Source: Falciphora oryzae (lineage: Eukaryota; Ascomycota; Sordariomycetes; Magnaporthales; Magnaporthaceae). From it: a DNA stretch of 64,000 bases. Below the pieces are notes generated by a model, which worked only from the letters and a program-made list of their open reading frames with translations, ran no database searches and had not been told where the DNA came from. Each line of letters opens with the position of its first letter. The first letter of the stretch is position 1. Where the stretch lies: assembly GCA_000733355.1 (NCBI GenBank), contig JNVV01000084.1, positions 15,264 to 79,263 on the forward strand. The letters run 5' to 3'. This document shows, in pieces, positions 53,160 through 63,730 of the stretch. The translations under genes and the position numbers were made by a program.

Positions 53160-53804
53160 ATGGCTTCTTACGCCGTATCCGCGTTGCTTGGGGCATTGGC
53201 GATGAACGCCTGGGTTATGTGGAACCCAACAGCCTGGGTCAATGGCCCCGTCTGGAACCCAACGGCCTCGGTCAATGGCCCCGTGTGGGACCAGACAGCC
53301 TCGGTGCCCAAGCGCATCAGCAGCGAGGATGCCAAAACGGTTATCTGCCTTACCATCCAGAAGCAGATAGAAGTATACGCCGAGCACCAAAGCCCCTCGA
53401 CGTTCTTCCAGGTACTTGCGATCCCGGACCAGATCGCTACCACCAGGTACGACGAGTTCACGTGGGTGATTTCGGACGCTATGAACGATAAGCTCATCCA
53501 CGCCGTCGACCAAATCAGGGTTCTAAACGACGAGAGCGCGCCGTCGGGTAAACGCCTTTGCGTCGATCCCGAAAACGGTCTCGTTATAGCCATGGCCCAA
53601 ATTGTTTCGGACCCCCGTGCCCGCAACATCTACCAGCAGTATTTTATGGTCCAGGGGCAGAACAAAATGATGTCTTGGGCACATATTCAAAAGGAATGCG
53701 GCCCGCTACTGGAATACTGCGGGGGCGGCCCGCCGCTAAAATCCTACATCCTGCTGCCGGAACCTTGCGGCCCGCTGCCGGAATCCTCCCCCAAGCAAGT
53801 TTAA
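53160..53804 (+). CDS. Small putatively secreted protein with N-terminal repeats
   Basis: An intact single exon of 214 residues. The N-terminus (MASYAVSALLGALAMNAWVM) resembles a signal peptide but has no positive residue before the hydrophobic core, so secretion is uncertain. Residues 20-50 contain an imperfect three-unit repeat of WNPTAxVNGPV. The central 110 residues look folded (VICLTIQKQIEVYAEHQSPS, YDEFTWVISDAMNDKLIHAV, FMVQGQNKMMSWAHIQKE). The tail carries a duplicated CGPLLE/CGPLPE unit and four Cys. There is a TATA box 113 bp upstream. No family recognised. Size and layout fit candidate effectors, but that is inference. Confidence 0.7.
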   Translation: MASYAVSALLGALAMNAWVMWNPTAWVNGPVWNPTASVNGPVWDQTASVPKRISSEDAKTVICLTIQKQIEVYAEHQSPSTFFQVLAIPDQIATTRYDEFTWVISDAMNDKLIHAVDQIRVLNDESAPSGKRLCVDPENGLVIAMAQIVSDPRARNIYQQYFMVQGQNKMMSWAHIQKECGPLLEYCGGGPPLKSYILLPEPCGPLPESSPKQV

Positions 53805-54251
53805 AATGCACAGCCAAGGGAGCTTAGCCGGTGACAGTGAAGCTGACTAATGCCATCTCCTGCTGCCTGGTTCGATTTTAAAGGCATCATTAACGAGCAT
53901 TGCACTAACACAGCTTTGTTAACTTTTTTCTTTGTCACCCCATCCGGCACTTTTATCGGTCGACTTTTGTGTCTCAAAGGCTTCCTTTCTTTGCCTCGTA
54001 GGGGACATTTCAAATTATGTGAGTTTTTTTTATTACCTATCCACATCGTCCTCAGTCCTTCACCGGCAGGCCATTGATAATCCTTGCCCGCTGGCTTCTA
54101 CTGGAAATATCTGCAATGGAAAAGCCAGGGGCAGTGTTTATGTCCCGGGCCGGTCCGCTGGACTTTGCCCCTAAGCTGCACGCACCTCTATTCCCCGGCA
54201 CTAAACTGGTTCGTAATTACCTTGCTAGTTTGCACTTTATATCGCGGACTG

Positions 54252-54255
<4 letters not shown>
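53805..54255. other. 3' flank, nothing recognised
   Basis: No gene, repeat or clear signal apart from the GA tract that starts at 54256. Confidence 0.4.
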
Positions 54256-54324
<69 letters not shown>

Positions 54325-54690
54325 TATTTAACGTCGTTATAGTCGGGATCTACCAGTCCCTGCCTCCCAGGGGGCATACGACGTGCTAGCGCTACCTAAG
54401 CTTGACACTAGGCTATATGTTGCTATCGAGGCGGCTAACAGAATCAAACCATGGGGCAAGCCCAAAGCACACGGAGTTCGGGCCGCATTCCGGCGCTCCT
54501 TGTTAGTGAGCGGGCAATCGGCAGAGGGGGCGAGTAAACGCCTGGGCGCTGTAAGCGCTGCTGTTGGTAGTAGTGCTATCGGCCGGCGGGTGTGCCGGAA
54601 AAGGGGGTTAGGCCGGGTTTGGGCGGGGGGGTCCTCGGGACCCCCCCTGGGCCAGGCCGGAGGTACGGGGGACCAACGAGCCTACTGTTG
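54256..54690 (-). repeat. Dispersed repeat family A, copy 5, with (GA)n end
   Basis: Inverted copy starting with a perfect GA run (54256-54321), then the conserved box region (GGGATCTACCAGTCCCTGCC) and the GC-rich end GGGACCCCCCCTGGGCC. It ends about 30 bp from the LINE 3' terminus. Confidence 0.8.
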
Positions 54691-54719
54691 GTCCTGATAA
54701 TATAAAGGAAACGGTGAGA

Positions 54720-57080
54720 AGTGCCAAGGAAAAAGGAAAAAGGAAAAAGGAAAAAGGTTGTATGCGGGCTTTTTATGCCCTGTTACTACCGCCCGGCGAT
54801 AGTGTAGTAGTTAGTAGCTTCAACGAACGAAGCAAAAAGGAAAGGCTTTTGCAATAGCCGTTTCCAATACCCGGGCCTATCAAAGGCCGGGGATGGGTCC
54901 GTTATGGGCCACTTGTTTTCTGCCGCCCTAGCTAACCTGCAATATACAGGGTGGGAAGGGGACTTGTTTCTTCCGCAGCGGCACGGGTTGTCGTTTTCGT
55001 GCTGGAACTTTCGGTGGTACCAGTCAAAGTCCCCGTGCCCCGTGCGTGCGGCTATTAGCCGCTGTAACACCTTCCGGTGCAGCTGTAAAGCTTCGGGTGC
55101 GGGCCGTGGCACCGGCGGGAGGCCTATAGCCTTATACCGGTCTGGGAGGTTGTTTTCGAACCAGGTGTTGCGGGCGTCGCGGGCTATTTTTCGGGCTGCA
55201 GCCTTTACTCCGGCTACCGTTAGTTTAAAAAGTTGGGGTATCGGCAAAGCCGATCCCAATTTTGCTTCGGCATCAGCCTCTTTGTTCCCGGGGATTCCCG
55301 TATGGCCCGGGGACCAACGGACGTGTACCCGGTATTTATTTATAAAGTAATAGACTTTTTTTAAAAGCCTTTTGTAAGCTATCGGGGGCCGTGCTTAAAA
55401 AGCCGTTAGCCGCTAAGGTGTTATTAAGGCATAAATGGAAAATGCAATTGCGGAAGCTCCAAACGGCTTTACGGAGGCCCATCCGGCCCCCTTCCGCTTC
55501 GCCGTCAAATACTTCCGCCGGGTGCGCTAGCCGGCCGTGCCTGGAAAGTTTACGTTAGCCGGTTTGGTGGATTACCCAGCCGTAACCAACTGCTCCGTTT
55601 TCCGCTTTGGACCCGTCACTATATACTATAACGTCGGTAGGGGGGAGGGTGCGAAACCACGTTATAAATGCTTTTGCGGCTGCTTGCTTTTTTTATGTAG
55701 CCACCGTGAGCCCCGTATATCTATAAAGGAAGTAAGCCGGGCGGGTGCACGCCGGAAGGAGTCCGGCCGTCTTTTGCAACGAGGTCGTAAGCCTGCCGGG
55801 CAGGCCTGCCCTAAGCCCCCGGGCGTTAAAAATCGGCTTAGCCGCTGCGGCTAGGGGGTGATCTTCCGGAACCGTCTTTATGCGGGCCGTAAAACGGAAA
55901 CGGGCTTGTTCCAAAAGCGCCTCGGCGCTAGGGATGCCAGATTCGTAGTGCAAAGCGTTTATCGGTATGGTTTTCCAAAATGCTACCACTGCCCGGAGGG
56001 ACGTTTGTAAGGCTTTATCGACCCGTTCGATTAAATAGCTTTGCCGGGTACTTTGCTATTGTGCCGGCTTATACGGGTGTGGTTTAATTTTGCCCCTATA
56101 TTATATTTCAGCCCCGTATAAAGCCGTAGGGATTATAACCGTTATAATGGCTTTGTAAACCGAATGCGCCGGTATCCCTTTTATCGAATTCGTAAGCCCC
56201 CGGAGGTGGTTGGTAACGCTTTAGGTTTTTGCAACCTTATGGTTAACGTAAGGGCCAAAATTAAACCGTTAATCGAAAAGGACCCTTAACCACTGTAAAG
56301 CTCCTATAGCTTATTGTATGGTAAGGCCTTCCGCCGTAACCGCCGGGGTTGTGGGGATTTTCCGCTTAGAGAAATGCATAAGTTCGCACTTCCCCGGGTC
56401 GAAAGCCACTTTATTAGCCCTCCCCCAACGAAGGATTTCCGTTACCGTAGCCCCTGCTTTACGGGAGCACTTTTCCGGGGTGCCTCCCGTTACGCAAATG
56501 CCTATATCGTCCGCATATCCGTACCTGACCGCTTTTGCTTTAGGTAGGATTTCGGCCATATAAAGCATAAACAAAACCGGTAATGCTAGTAACCCTTGGG
56601 GTAGCCCGCAATCCGGGGAAAAAGGGGGTGCCGTAGCGTCTTTCAAACGCACATTAACCACCCTGTTTCCTGCGAAGGATAATACCCATCGTACGAGCGT
56701 TAGGTCCCATCCTTAGTCTAATAGCCTCCGGAGGAGCCTTGGCGGAATACGGCGTTAAAAGCCCCTTGTACGTCCATAGTAACGAGGGCGGCCGTTTTGC
56801 CCTTTTGGAAAGCCCGTTCCACCTTATGGGCTACGTACGCCGTTAAATCGGTGGCGGCCTTTTTGGGGGTAGCCCTGGCGTGTTGCGGGGTTATCAGCCC
56901 GTGCTGCAACGCGAGGGATGCCATCCGCGAAGCTACTAAACGCTCTAACCCTTTCTTTAAACACGGGAGTAAAGCTATCGGGCGGTAAGATTTCGGATCC
57001 GTTATATCTTTTTTATTCGGCTTTTTTAGCATTACCACCTCCGCGGTACGGAAAAGGCCCGGGCGGTGCCCGGCTTTAAG
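54720..57080 (-). mobile_element. Tad-like LINE ORF2: reverse transcriptase and RNase H
   Basis: Minus strand, truncated at 57080 by an LTR. The RT shows EVVMLKKPNKKD, SYRPIALLPCLKKGLERL, TMDVQGAFNAV, LPQGLLALPVLF and YGYADDIGICV (active-site ADD). Next is the linker HYESGIPSAEALLEQARFRF. An RNase H domain follows in one frame: IVYSDGSKAENGAVGYGW, a Glu in FDGEAEGG, LCLNN where LCLDN is expected, and WSPGHTGIPGNKEADAEAK. The C-terminal CRCGRNKSPSHPVYC zinc-like motif precedes the stop at 54786. An internal RNase H is typical of Tad/I-clade LINEs. The 3' end carries four CTTTTTC units (54726-54757 on plus as GAAAAAG). Several stops make it inactive. Confidence 0.9.
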
Positions 57081-57190
57081 TGTAACAAGGGGTCAAAGAC
57101 GGCTTGGAAAAAGATCTCTATATTGCAGATAATCTTTCTATGGGCTCAAGAGATGCTTGAGGAAGAAGGAATCTTTCATGGAGGACATAG
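57081..57190 (-). repeat. Ty3-1-type LTR, partial, inserted in the LINE
   Basis: TGTAACAAGGGGTCAAAGAC and onward, the end of the Ty3-1 LTR, with more differences from either Ty3-1 LTR than those have from each other. It runs into the gap after 110 bp, so solo LTR versus full element is undecided. Confidence 0.85.
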
Positions 57191-57631
57191 NNNNNNNNNN
57201 NNNNNNNNNNNNNNNNNNNNNNNNNNNNNNNNNNNNNNNNNNNNNNNNNNNNNNNNNNNNNNNNNNNNNNNNNNNNNNNNNNNNNNNNNNNNNNNNNNNN
57301 NNNNNNNNNNNNNNNNNNNNNNNNNNNNNNNNNNNNNNNNNNNNNNNNNNNNNNNNNNNNNNNNNNNNNNNNNNNNNNNNNNNNNNNNNNNNNNNNNNNN
57401 NNNNNNNNNNNNNNNNNNNNNNNNNNNNNNNNNNNNNNNNNNNNNNNNNNNNNNNNNNNNNNNNNNNNNNNNNNNNNNNNNNNNNNNNNNNNNNNNNNNN
57501 NNNNNNNNNNNNNNNNNNNNNNNNNNNNNNNNNNNNNNNNNNNNNNNNNNNNNNNNNNNNNNNNNNNNNNNNNNNNNNNNNNNNNNNNNNNNNNNNNNNN
57601 NNNNNNNNNNNNNNNNNNNNNNNNNNNNNNN
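57191..57631. other. Assembly gap (441 N)
   Basis: A run of N. It hides the rest of the LTR and the link between the LINE ORF1 end and ORF2. Confidence 1.
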
Positions 57632-57970
57632 CTGCCGTTGTTAGTGCCTTCCTGGCCCTGATCGGGCCCTATTGGGTGTTGCGGAGGCCGCAACGGGGAC
57701 GGCGTGTTCGGATGCGCTAGCGCGCAGGGGGGCCGGTACGACAGCAACGCGTTCCTTCGAGCCGACGAGCCGGCGAGGAGGGCGCGTGCTACCCCATTGG
57801 CCGAGGGGGGGGGCTGGTGGCAACGGCATGTTGCCGTCGCCAGCGCCGTTGGCGGGCGTAATTGTTGGTGTTAGGTCGCTAATTGGCGTGTGTTAAGGAA
57901 ATGTATGCAGCTTGGCGGTATGCACTAACAGCGCAATGCCAAAAATTGGTAAATTCGAGGAAGGTGGTTG
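57632..57970 (-). mobile_element. LINE 5' UTR and ORF1 N-terminus
   Basis: Read downward from 57970: the shared LINE 5' UTR, ATG, and ORF1 start with PPCALAHPNTPSPLRPPQHP and GPDQGQEGT. It has the same orientation as ORF2 at 54720-57080, so both may be ends of one element split by an LTR and the gap. Confidence 0.8.
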
Positions 57971-57989
57971 GAAGTGGGAAACGCGTGTC

Positions 57990-58217
57990 GCGATGGAAAA
58001 TGCGCGACTCGGTGGTTTGCGCGATTCGGTGATGAACTACGTTAATAATAAAAATATGGAAAAATTATTTATATAATATCGACATCGTTAAATATAGCTA
58101 TTTGTTTAAAATTTGGTAAAATTTTATAATAAATTAAGCGAAATGCACGGTTGTGCACAAACGGGTTTAATATGTATTTTTTACCGACCGACTTGGTGGT
58201 TTGTCCGACTCGGTGGT
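57990..58217. other. AT-rich island beside Ty3-2
   Basis: About 130 bp of very AT-rich sequence (58036-58170), framed by similar strings: GACTCGGTGGTTTGCGCGAT before it and GACTTGGTGGTTTGTCCGAC, then GACTCGGTGGT, after it. No ORF. The Ty3-2 LTR begins directly after the last one. Confidence 0.5.
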
Positions 58218-58710
58218 TGTAACAGGTCTCGGCCCTACTATAGCAAGCTACAGCAGTGTCAAGCCTAAAAAAGGGGGGGGGTTTTCTCAAAGAGATCTCA
58301 AAGGTCCAGCAGTTCAACAATCGTATTCGTGTAGGGCTAAACCAGCCTATGGTAAAGATAAAACAGAAACGATAGCTTGCCCTCCAAACTCCCTTCACAG
58401 GAGGTCCCTCGGGCCCTTCTTATGCTTGGCCGTCCGACCATCCTTCGGTTGTCGTCGGTACGCCGCGGCGTCCGTACGGGGCTAGGTATGCTCTGTCCCT
58501 TTATTAGGGTTCGGAGCTTAAATACACCTTAACTGGCTAAGCGTCCGTATCCGCGGAGGCTAGCCGGTATGCGTGTCCTAAAGCTAAACTCTCTTGATCC
58601 GCACGTCCTTCGGGGCTTGCGCCCCTCTAGCCACCGCCCGGAGTCCTCCTCTAAGGCCACCGGTGGCGGCCCCTAGGGCTGCTGGTCATAGTTCTGTGCG
58701 GGGTGTTACA
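58218..58710 (-). repeat. Ty3-2 3' LTR (493 bp)
   Basis: Bounded by the short inverted repeat TGTAACA ... TGTTACA and followed by a polypurine tract, which fixes both ends. The second LTR is not in the window, so the length cannot be confirmed by comparison. Confidence 0.8.
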
Positions 58711-58724
58711 ACTATCCCCTTTCT
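58711..58724 (-). other. Ty3-2 polypurine tract
   Basis: AGAAAGGGGATAGT in element sense, directly before the 3' LTR. Confidence 0.7.
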
Positions 58725-58934
58725 AAGGAAGCTATCCTCGGCCTCCAACCTTCTCCTTCTTCCTAGTGCAACGACAAGTCTTCGTGGACTCGCAAAGGCG
58801 CTGACCGTCTCTTTCCTTCGCCTGGGGTAGGCGTTGGTCTCCAATAAAACCCTTAAAAAAGGATAACCAATTTGGCGATTTCAGGTGTCCTTTTCTTCTC
58901 TGCTTGGCTCCACGTCCTGGAGTTTTCGAATCTT

Positions 58935-59192
58935 TTAGTTCCTTTTGTTCCGGGCCCTCTGGAAGGCTCGTACTTTCGTAAGTGCGCCGCGAAGGTGCTC
59001 TTCGGGCTCCCAAGTGTTGTACTCTACCGGCCAGTCCTTCCATTTAACTAGGTAGTACTTTTTGCCTCGGATGCGCCCTTCGTCTCGCACTTCTTCGACT
59101 TCCCATTCCTCTTGGTCGTTTTCGTACTTTGGCATGGGCAGTGGTGCTTCGTTTCCCTGTTCTCTGGCAGTGTACTTTTCGAGGTATTGCAC
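58935..59192 (-). pseudogene. Ty3-2 integrase C-terminus with chromodomain
   Basis: EWEVEEVRDEGRIRGKKYYL, then VKWKDWPVEYNTWEPEEHL: a well-preserved chromodomain (about 59108-58993) with the aromatic cage positions and WEPEEHL end. It is cleaner than the Ty3-1 copy and is not preceded by a stop within this 85-residue frame. Confidence 0.92.
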
Positions 59193-59405
59193 GGGGATAA
59201 CGTCGTGAAGGCGGCGGTGGTGTTTAGGAAGTGCCAGGCGGTAGGCTTGCTAACCGATGCGTTCGGTGATCCGGAAAGGACCGATCCATTTAGGTGCTAA
59301 CTTTTTGTCCTTTAAACGCAGGTTTTTCGTAGACATTTTAACTAACTCTCTAATTGCGAACTGCATAGGGATATGGTTTTTATTGTAGTATTTAGCTGAC
59401 CGTTT

Positions 59406-59921
59406 TTATGCTTGCAGTAACGTTTTTTTAAGCTCCTTGCGCAATGCATGAAGTCGTTCGATACGGTTTTTTGCTGCGGGTACCCTCCCTTTAGGGATAT
59501 TGTCCGCAATATCAATCCGCATTTCGCAGTCCGATCCGTATAGGAAATAAAACGGCGAGTATCCTGTGGTGAAATTCCTGCTGTTGTTATAAGCGTAAGC
59601 TGCCAACGGTAGCAGTGATGCCTAGGAATTTTCCGAACCAGCGCAGTAATTGCGGAGGTAATCTTCGATAACGCGGTTAAGGACTTCCGTTTATCCGTCC
59701 GTTTAAGGATGGTAGGCGGTCGATATGCGTCTTTTAATAATCTGGTGTTTGCACACTTCTTCCCAAAAGGCACTGGTAATGCGGCTATCGCGATCACTAA
59801 CGATGCTTTTAAGGGTGCCGAACACGCATTCGATACGCTCGAAAAACAGCTTTGCGAACTGTCCCGCACTTGTGTTAGCCCGTATAGGGATAAGGACCAC
59901 GTACTTAGTTAATCGGCACAC
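59406..59921 (-). pseudogene. Ty3-2 integrase core
   Basis: The block at 59921-59703 reads RLTKYVVLIPIRANTSAGQF, FGTLKSIVSDRDSRITSAFW and RRISTAYHP, carrying the second catalytic Asp. A stop follows. The block at 59606-59406 (MAAYAYNNSRNFTTGYSPFY) is the segment after the core; TGYSPF has Tyr where His is usual. Confidence 0.88.
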
Positions 59922-61559
59922 GACGACGAAAATCGCGTTGAAAACCTAACTACCCGCCGTCCTGCTTTCAGGTAAGCCGGTCACCCAATCCAAAGAAATC
60001 TCTTTCATAAGCTGCCCGTCTTTTGGCGGTGGTAGGGGTTCAAATTTGCCGTAAGGCTTGTAACGATAAATCGCCTTCCCTTAGCACTAAAGGCACGATG
60101 CCACATATGCCGTAACATCCCTTTTAACTCCATCCCACTAAAAAAAGCGCTGGATAAGATTTAGAGTTTTGGCCACGCCCTAATAACCGGCTCCCGGGAA
60201 ATCGTAAAACTGTCTTAGGATTTCGGTCCTTAAAGCCTCGTTTGTAGGGACATAAACCTAATTTCCCCGGAAAATCAACTCGTTACCGTCAGCTAGGTGG
60301 AAGCACGATACTCCTCGCTACCGAGTCGTCGTCGCAGTATTTCGGTGCGGTGCGGTATATTTCACGTCAGGTATTAACAAGCGGGGCTTTTTAACTACTA
60401 TCAGCCTTTTAAGCAAATTTATGCTCGCCGGATCCCGCTTTTGTACGTCCCTAATCCATTTCCTTAGCGGCGTTAGGATCTCCTCAAAAGAATCCGCTAA
60501 TACGCTGCTCTTAAGCTAATCCAAAGCAATACGTGCCTTTTGACGAATGACAGATTGTACTTGTAAGGCATGGATAACTTTAAAGGCGTCTGGATCGTCG
60601 GCCAACGTGAGTTGTGCTAGACGTACGTTGTCCCGCTCGCTTCGCCGGTTAAAAATAAAATCTTTAAGAGATCGCTCGTTAGTTGCGCTTTTTGCGCTCA
60701 CTAGCTGGGGAGGCTTATTAGGCGTTACTCCCTCGGCAATGTCCTTTGCGTGCTGTTTATAAACCAATACGTTTTGTTCCCGACCCATTTTATTAGATAG
60801 CGTCGGCAGAAGCTTCTTTATAAAAATCTCCTATCCTTCCTCCCGACCGTCCATATAGTCCGGCTAGCGAAACGGAGCGTTAGCTGGGTTTAAAGACCCT
60901 GGCTAGTATTTGATTTCGAAATCGTAAGGCGCTAACTGCAATAGCTAGCGTGCTTGTCGTCCGTTCAAGCGCTCCTGTTTCATGAAAGCCTTAAGGTTTT
61001 TATAATTTGAAAACACCTCCGTAGCTTGCGCCCCTTCGAGGTAATGTCGCCAATGGCGAAAACTTCCTACTATTGCGAAAAGTTCCTTATCGTACACAGG
61101 ATACCGGGTTTCGGCACCTTTGAACTTTTAGGACCAGTAGGCTATAGGGTGCCACTAGCCGTCGTGCTTTTGCGACAAAATGCCTGCTATGGCAAAGTCG
61201 AAAGCGTCCGTTTCGATCCGTAACGGTAAAGTCGGGTCGTAATGCCGCAGCACTGGTGCGGTCGTAAACGCGTTAATTAGGTCCTCGAATGCCTGCTGTT
61301 GGGGCTCCTGCTAGTAATGGCCTATTTGGCCTAGCTTGCGTCTGTTTTTTATTCCTTGCAACAAGTCGTACAAAGGCTTCGCCATACGGGAAAAGCCGTG
61401 GATAAACCGTCGATAAAAATTGCAAAATCCGATAAAAATTTGGATATCCCTATACGTGCGAGGTAGGTGGTCGATCCATTCGCGGACGACCTAAACACGC
61501 GCAGGATCCATTTTAAATCTTTCGGTGTTGACGATAAAACCTAAAAACTTAAGTTTTTA

Positions 61560-61913
61560 TTAGAAAAAGGTGCATTTTTTAGGGTTGGCGTAAAGCTTAA
61601 AGCTTCGAAGCCGATCCAAAACCAGCTTTAAGTGGTGTTGGTGCTTCTCCTCACTGTTGGAATAAATAAGGATGTCGTCCAGGTAAACGATAACGAAATC
61701 GTCCACCAAGCCCCGTAAGGCCCTGTTAATATAAATTTGGAACGATGCCGGGGTATTGGTAAGTCCAAACGGTAGTACGAGGTACTCGTAATGCCCGTAT
61801 TTGGTGCGGAACGCAGTTTTCCATTCGTTACCCTCTTTAATGCGAAGTCGATAATAAGCATTAACGAGGTCGATTTTGGAAAAGCATTTAGCACCGTTCA
61901 AACGGTCGAGCAT
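61560..61913 (-). pseudogene. Ty3-2 reverse transcriptase fragment
   Basis: FSKIDLVNAYYRLRIKEGNE, TAFRTKYGHYEYLVLPFGLT and DDFVIVYLDDILIYS with the YLDD active site, then LRSFKLYANPKKCTFF. This is the palm region of a Ty3 RT. Flanking frames are broken. RNase H and linker remnants lie between 60500 and 61500. Confidence 0.92.
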
Positions 61914-62860
61914 TTTTCCAATAAGCGGAAGCGGTATTTTATTTTTAATGGTAATATCGTTAAATCCTCGGTAGTTAACGCATAAACGTAACGTGCCGTC
62001 TTTTTTCGGGACAAAAATAACAGGGGCTCCTGTTAGTAACTGTGATTCACGGATGATACCTTGCGCGAGGGCATCGGCGAGGTACTTTTAAAGTGCTTTT
62101 GATTTAGCTGGAGACAAATAGTAAATCTGCTTCCATAAAGGTTCTTTGCCCGGGATTAAATCGATAGCATAATCGCCGTAGCTATGTTTAAAAAGCTTTT
62201 TCCTTTTGCGGACGTTGAATACGTCGAAATGGCTTATTCGTAAGCTCGTAAAAACGGTTTTCAAATCCGGTGGCTCGTTCGGAAGGTCCTCAAACGGGTC
62301 GTCCTCTTCAGTGCTACCGACAAAAGGGTTAAAACGAATGGAACAAACAAGCACACGATCTTATGCGTAAAGGCTCTTTCGGAAGTGGTGTGCGGATAGT
62401 TGATAAACGCGAGGGCGTTGGTTGAAACGCCAAATGCCCTTAGCAGGGTGAAGGTCCATAGCCAGTTCCTGCATTAGTAGCATGCTTACAAGGATAAAAG
62501 CGTTTATTAGGTTCCGTTTGATAGCGAGGAACGGCCGGATAACTTCCACCGGAATGCCGTACTGGTTGCGAAAGCTTAGTTGTAAGTGGTACATACCGTA
62601 GGTCGTAACGCTTTAGTCGCCTGCAGCGGCTAAAGTAAGGGATTGGTAATCGTGTTTAGGACGGTTGCATAGCTTATAGCCCAAGGACTTGCAAAAGGTG
62701 ATGGAAACGGTGTTAACTTCGGCGAACGTATTTAGGCCGATTTCGACCTTAACTTTTGGACCGCCATTGGGGGCGCTAACGGTCCCTTTAGTAACGAGCG
62801 CAGGGGCTGTGCGTAGCTGGTCGTTACGGAACGCCGGTGCGGGGATAACCGGGTTCCTTT

Positions 62861-63730
62861 TTAGTTTTTCTGGCGTTTATCGCTCGCCTCCTTTCCGTCC
62901 TCCTCCTTTCTGCGCTTTAAAAAGTTGACTTTGGCCTTTCCCTCCGATAGGGATTCGCCTTTTTTAGCCGAAGGTTTGGTAGCGGAAAAGGGGTTTTTGC
63001 AATTTTTCGCTATATGGTTGGGTTGGCCGCATTTAAAGCATGCGCCTTTATCCATACGTCGTTAGCGTTCGGCGGTGGAAAGCGTCGAGCGTCCGTTGTT
63101 TTTGCCAATGCGTTGGTCCCGCCCTTTTTGCTTGCTTTAGGGTTTGTGTTTCCCGTCCTTATTCGATTCCTTTTGGTCCTTTTTATAGGAGGATTTATAG
63201 GAATCCTTCTTTTCGTCGTTCGAAGCACGAGCGGCCGTACCTAAGGTGTCCCAAAGGACTTAAGCGGTAGTGACGAGTTTTTCTAACGAGGTTATCGTAT
63301 GGTGCATTCCGCGGGTGATTTGGACCTTTAAGGCAGGGACTAAACGGACTACATAGCCGTTTACATCCGCTATTTGTCGGGCCTTACTGCACGCGCGTCG
63401 GCATCGTGCTGCGAACATATTAGGGTCCTCGTTATTCTTTTATCGAAGTAATTGTAGGTTATTGGTAGCCTTTAAAAGTAAGGAATTTCCTCGTAAGGTG
63501 GTATCGCGAAGCTATCGCATGAATTTGCGCCAATGTAAGCCTAACACCGGGTCGGCTTTTCGCGAGCCATTATAGGCGACGTTAAGGTCACTATCGAAAG
63601 TTCCGACAGCGGCCGCAATACGTAATCTTGCCGTAATAAAGCCGTTGAAGTTGGCTTCGAATATAAGACCGAACTTGCTTTCCCAATAGTCGAAAGCCTG
63701 CATTAAGCTTAGAAGCTTCAACTCGGGCAT
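62861..63730 (-). pseudogene. Ty3-2 gag: capsid fragment and CCHC knuckle
   Basis: The knuckle CFKCGQPNHIAKNC lies near 63043-63000, followed by Lys-rich sequence. Upstream in sense, 63730-63512 (FDYWESKFGLIFEANFNGFI, DSDLNVAYNG) matches no motif I can name but has capsid-like helical content and the right position. Confidence 0.75.
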
